Translations under genes and position numbers: made by a program
Notes under the pieces: generated by a model
Seen by the model: only the letters and a program-made list of their open reading frames with translations
Databases searched by the model: none
What the model was told of the DNA's origin: nothing
Source of the DNA: Gammaproteobacteria bacterium
Lineage (GTDB): Bacteria > Pseudomonadota > Gammaproteobacteria > Pseudomonadales > Pseudohongiellaceae
Length of the DNA: 6,569 nt
Direction: 5' to 3'
Assembly (NCBI GenBank): GCA_947377625.1
Contig: CANCGR010000153.1
Location: 1-6,569 of the forward strand
Shown here: positions 5,609 to 6,569 of the stretch, one piece after another
How positions within the stretch are numbered: the stretch's first letter is position 1
How the letters are laid out: the number at the start of each line of letters is the position of its first letter

Positions 5609-6418
5609 TCAGGATATTGCATAGCTGCGCAGTTGTTTGCTGAGCGGACAGACAAACTCAAGCGCCACCGCGCGTAACTGCAGTCCACGCTTGTCCTTGT
5701 TGTCGCTGCCATATTGCGGATCGCCGAGCACTGCATGACCAATGCCGGCAAAGTGCCTGCGTATTTGATGTTTGCGACCTGTGACTAGTTCCACTTCCAC
5801 CAACGAGCTGTCTTGCTCTGGTGAATACTCGAGCAGCTTGTAACGTGTCAGCGCCGTCTTGCCGTCCAGCGCCGCATTAATCTCACCCTCAGATTCCACG
5901 ATGCCACGCACTTCCACCCGATAAATTTTGCGAATGCCTTGCTTCGTTTCCTGCGCAAACAATGCAGACAGCGCTGCCGCAGCTTTGCCGGTGTGAGCAA
6001 TCAGCATCAGACCTTCAGCTTCGCGATCCAACCTGTGAACAAGAAAGACATCTCGCTGCAATTGTTGTTCGACGATTCGCAGCAATGAACAGTGATCCCC
6101 TTCAAGCGTGCCCTGTGCCAGCAGCCCGGGTGGTTTGTTCCAGACACTGTATTGTCTTTCGTCAGTGACCAATTTTGGTGTCGGCGGAGTCAACGCCAGA
6201 ATTTCCGCGCTGTAATGCAGCGCAAGCTCATCACCAACTTGCAGTTCCAAAGTGGCACGACGCACCCGCTTGTTACCCTTGCCCTCACGCTTGAGCCAAA
6301 CGGCGCCCTTGCTCATCGCATCCTTCAATCGCATTTTTGGCAATGAGCTAAGCGCAGCCAAAACGGCCAACGCATTTTCACCGCCTTGCTTGCAGTGATA
6401 AGTGTAAGTTTCTGTCAT
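5609..6418 (-). CDS. RluA-family RNA pseudouridine synthase
   Basis: The product has 269 residues. A basic N-terminal part (about 28-74: RLKDAMSKGAVWLKREGKGNKRVRRATLELQ...GDELALHY) looks like a degenerate S4-type RNA-binding domain. The catalytic domain follows: VWNKPPGLLAQG (92-103), HRLDREAEGLMLIAHT (128-143) with the catalytic Asp131, RKIYRVEVRG (163-172), and TGRKHQIRRHFAGIGHAVLGDPQYG (213-237). These are the conserved RluA-family motifs, and the active-site residues are intact. The usual HRLDRxTSG appears here as HRLDREAEG, so the Thr-Ser after the second Arg is Ala-Glu. The enzyme isomerises uridine to pseudouridine in rRNA or tRNA; the target base cannot be told from the sequence. The RBS is weak (GAG about 8 bases before the start). 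The gene stands alone, convergent with the cytochrome c gene. Confidence 0.93.
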   Translation of the reverse strand: MTETYTYHCKQGGENALAVLAALSSLPKMRLKDAMSKGAVWLKREGKGNKRVRRATLELQVGDELALHYSAEILALTPPTPKLVTDERQYSVWNKPPGLLAQGTLEGDHCSLLRIVEQQLQRDVFLVHRLDREAEGLMLIAHTGKAAAALSALFAQETKQGIRKIYRVEVRGIVESEGEINAALDGKTALTRYKLLEYSPEQDSSLVEVELVTGRKHQIRRHFAGIGHAVLGDPQYGSDNKDKRGLQLRAVALEFVCPLSKQLRSYAIS

Positions 6419-6452
6419 GTATCGGCTCGGAACTTATCTGTTGGGCGCGGGG

Positions 6453-6477
6453 CGAAGGACGGTTTGCCTACCCTTCG
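6453..6477. repeat. Stem-loop in the non-coding right end
   Basis: CGAAGG (6453-6458) pairs with CCTTCG (6472-6477), and an inner GG (6461-6462) can pair with CC (6467-6468). A competing pair GGCTCG (6424-6429) and CGAGCC (6476-6481) overlaps it. The site is upstream of the pseudouridine synthase gene on its strand and may lie in the leader. There is no T-run on either strand. Confidence 0.4.
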
Positions 6478-6490
6478 AGCCGCTTTCCCT

Positions 6491-6563
6491 GCGCCGGCTT
6501 AACCGGATGAAGCGAGGGGGTGTCTGAGCCGCGCAGCGGCGAGTTCCCCGAGCGCCGGTTAAG
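6491..6563. repeat. REP-like nested palindrome at the right edge
   Basis: Three nested stems share one centre: CTTAACCGG (6498-6506) with CCGGTTAAG (6555-6563), perfect over 9 bases; GGGG (6516-6519) with CCCC (6546-6549); and GCCGC (6528-6532) with GCGGC (6536-6540) around GCA. The left half also starts with GCGCCGGCTTAA (6491-6502), nearly repeated directly as GCGCCGGTTAA (6552-6562). The 6419-6569 stretch holds no gene that I can support. The window ends 6 bases later, so whether more copies follow is unknown. Confidence 0.6.
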
Positions 6564-6569
6564 TCAAGC

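Noticed and set aside
6419..6569. Possible tRNA or other RNA gene at the right end.
   Set aside because: The stems do not form a cloverleaf, and no T-loop or anticodon arm can be placed.
1..6569. CRISPR array, insertion sequence or phage genes anywhere in the window.
   Set aside because: No regularly spaced repeats, no transposase or integrase frame, and no terminal inverted repeats with target duplications are visible.

Overview
The window looks like ordinary chromosomal DNA of a Gram-negative proteobacterium, most likely gamma- or betaproteobacterial. Base composition is moderately GC-rich, genes are tightly packed on both strands, and several products are cell-envelope proteins typical of that group: a periplasmic CopA-type multicopper oxidase, an outer-membrane CopB, a lipoprotein cytochrome c with a lipobox, and a LysR regulator. 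The genus cannot be fixed from the sequence alone. No phage genes, transposase, CRISPR array, tRNA or rRNA are visible.

Layout. Positions 1-1577 are the end of a copper-tolerance operon: the C-terminal part of copA (cut by the left edge), then complete copB, joined by an ATGA stop/start overlap. A 248-residue protein of unknown function follows at 1651-2397 on the same strand. After a 199-base gap holding a palindrome and a possible sigma-54 promoter come two small inner-membrane protein genes (2597-3344) that look like one transcription unit. A LysR regulator (3347-4249, minus strand) meets them tail to tail with 2 bases between the stop codons. It is divergent from a doxX-family gene (4397-4840), and the 147-base gap between them holds a very good 13+13 inverted repeat, the likely operator. 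A 150-base gap with two stem-loops precedes a monohaem cytochrome c lipoprotein gene (4991-5593). Convergent to that is an RluA-family pseudouridine synthase gene (5609-6418, minus strand). The last 151 bases are non-coding and rich in palindromes, including a REP-like element at the right edge.

How the genes work together. CopA and CopB form a recognised envelope copper-resistance pair: CopA oxidises or binds copper in the periplasm and CopB sits in the outer membrane. The LysR/doxX pair is a classic divergent regulator-target arrangement, and the shared operator suggests control of doxX and probably autoregulation. The cytochrome c is of the type that carries electrons from periplasmic dehydrogenases, but no partner dehydrogenase lies in the window. 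I see no convincing new multi-gene system. The points most worth following are the uncharacterised protein next to copAB, the two-gene membrane unit with its possible sigma-54 promoter, the LysR operator, the structured leader of the cytochrome gene and the terminal palindrome.
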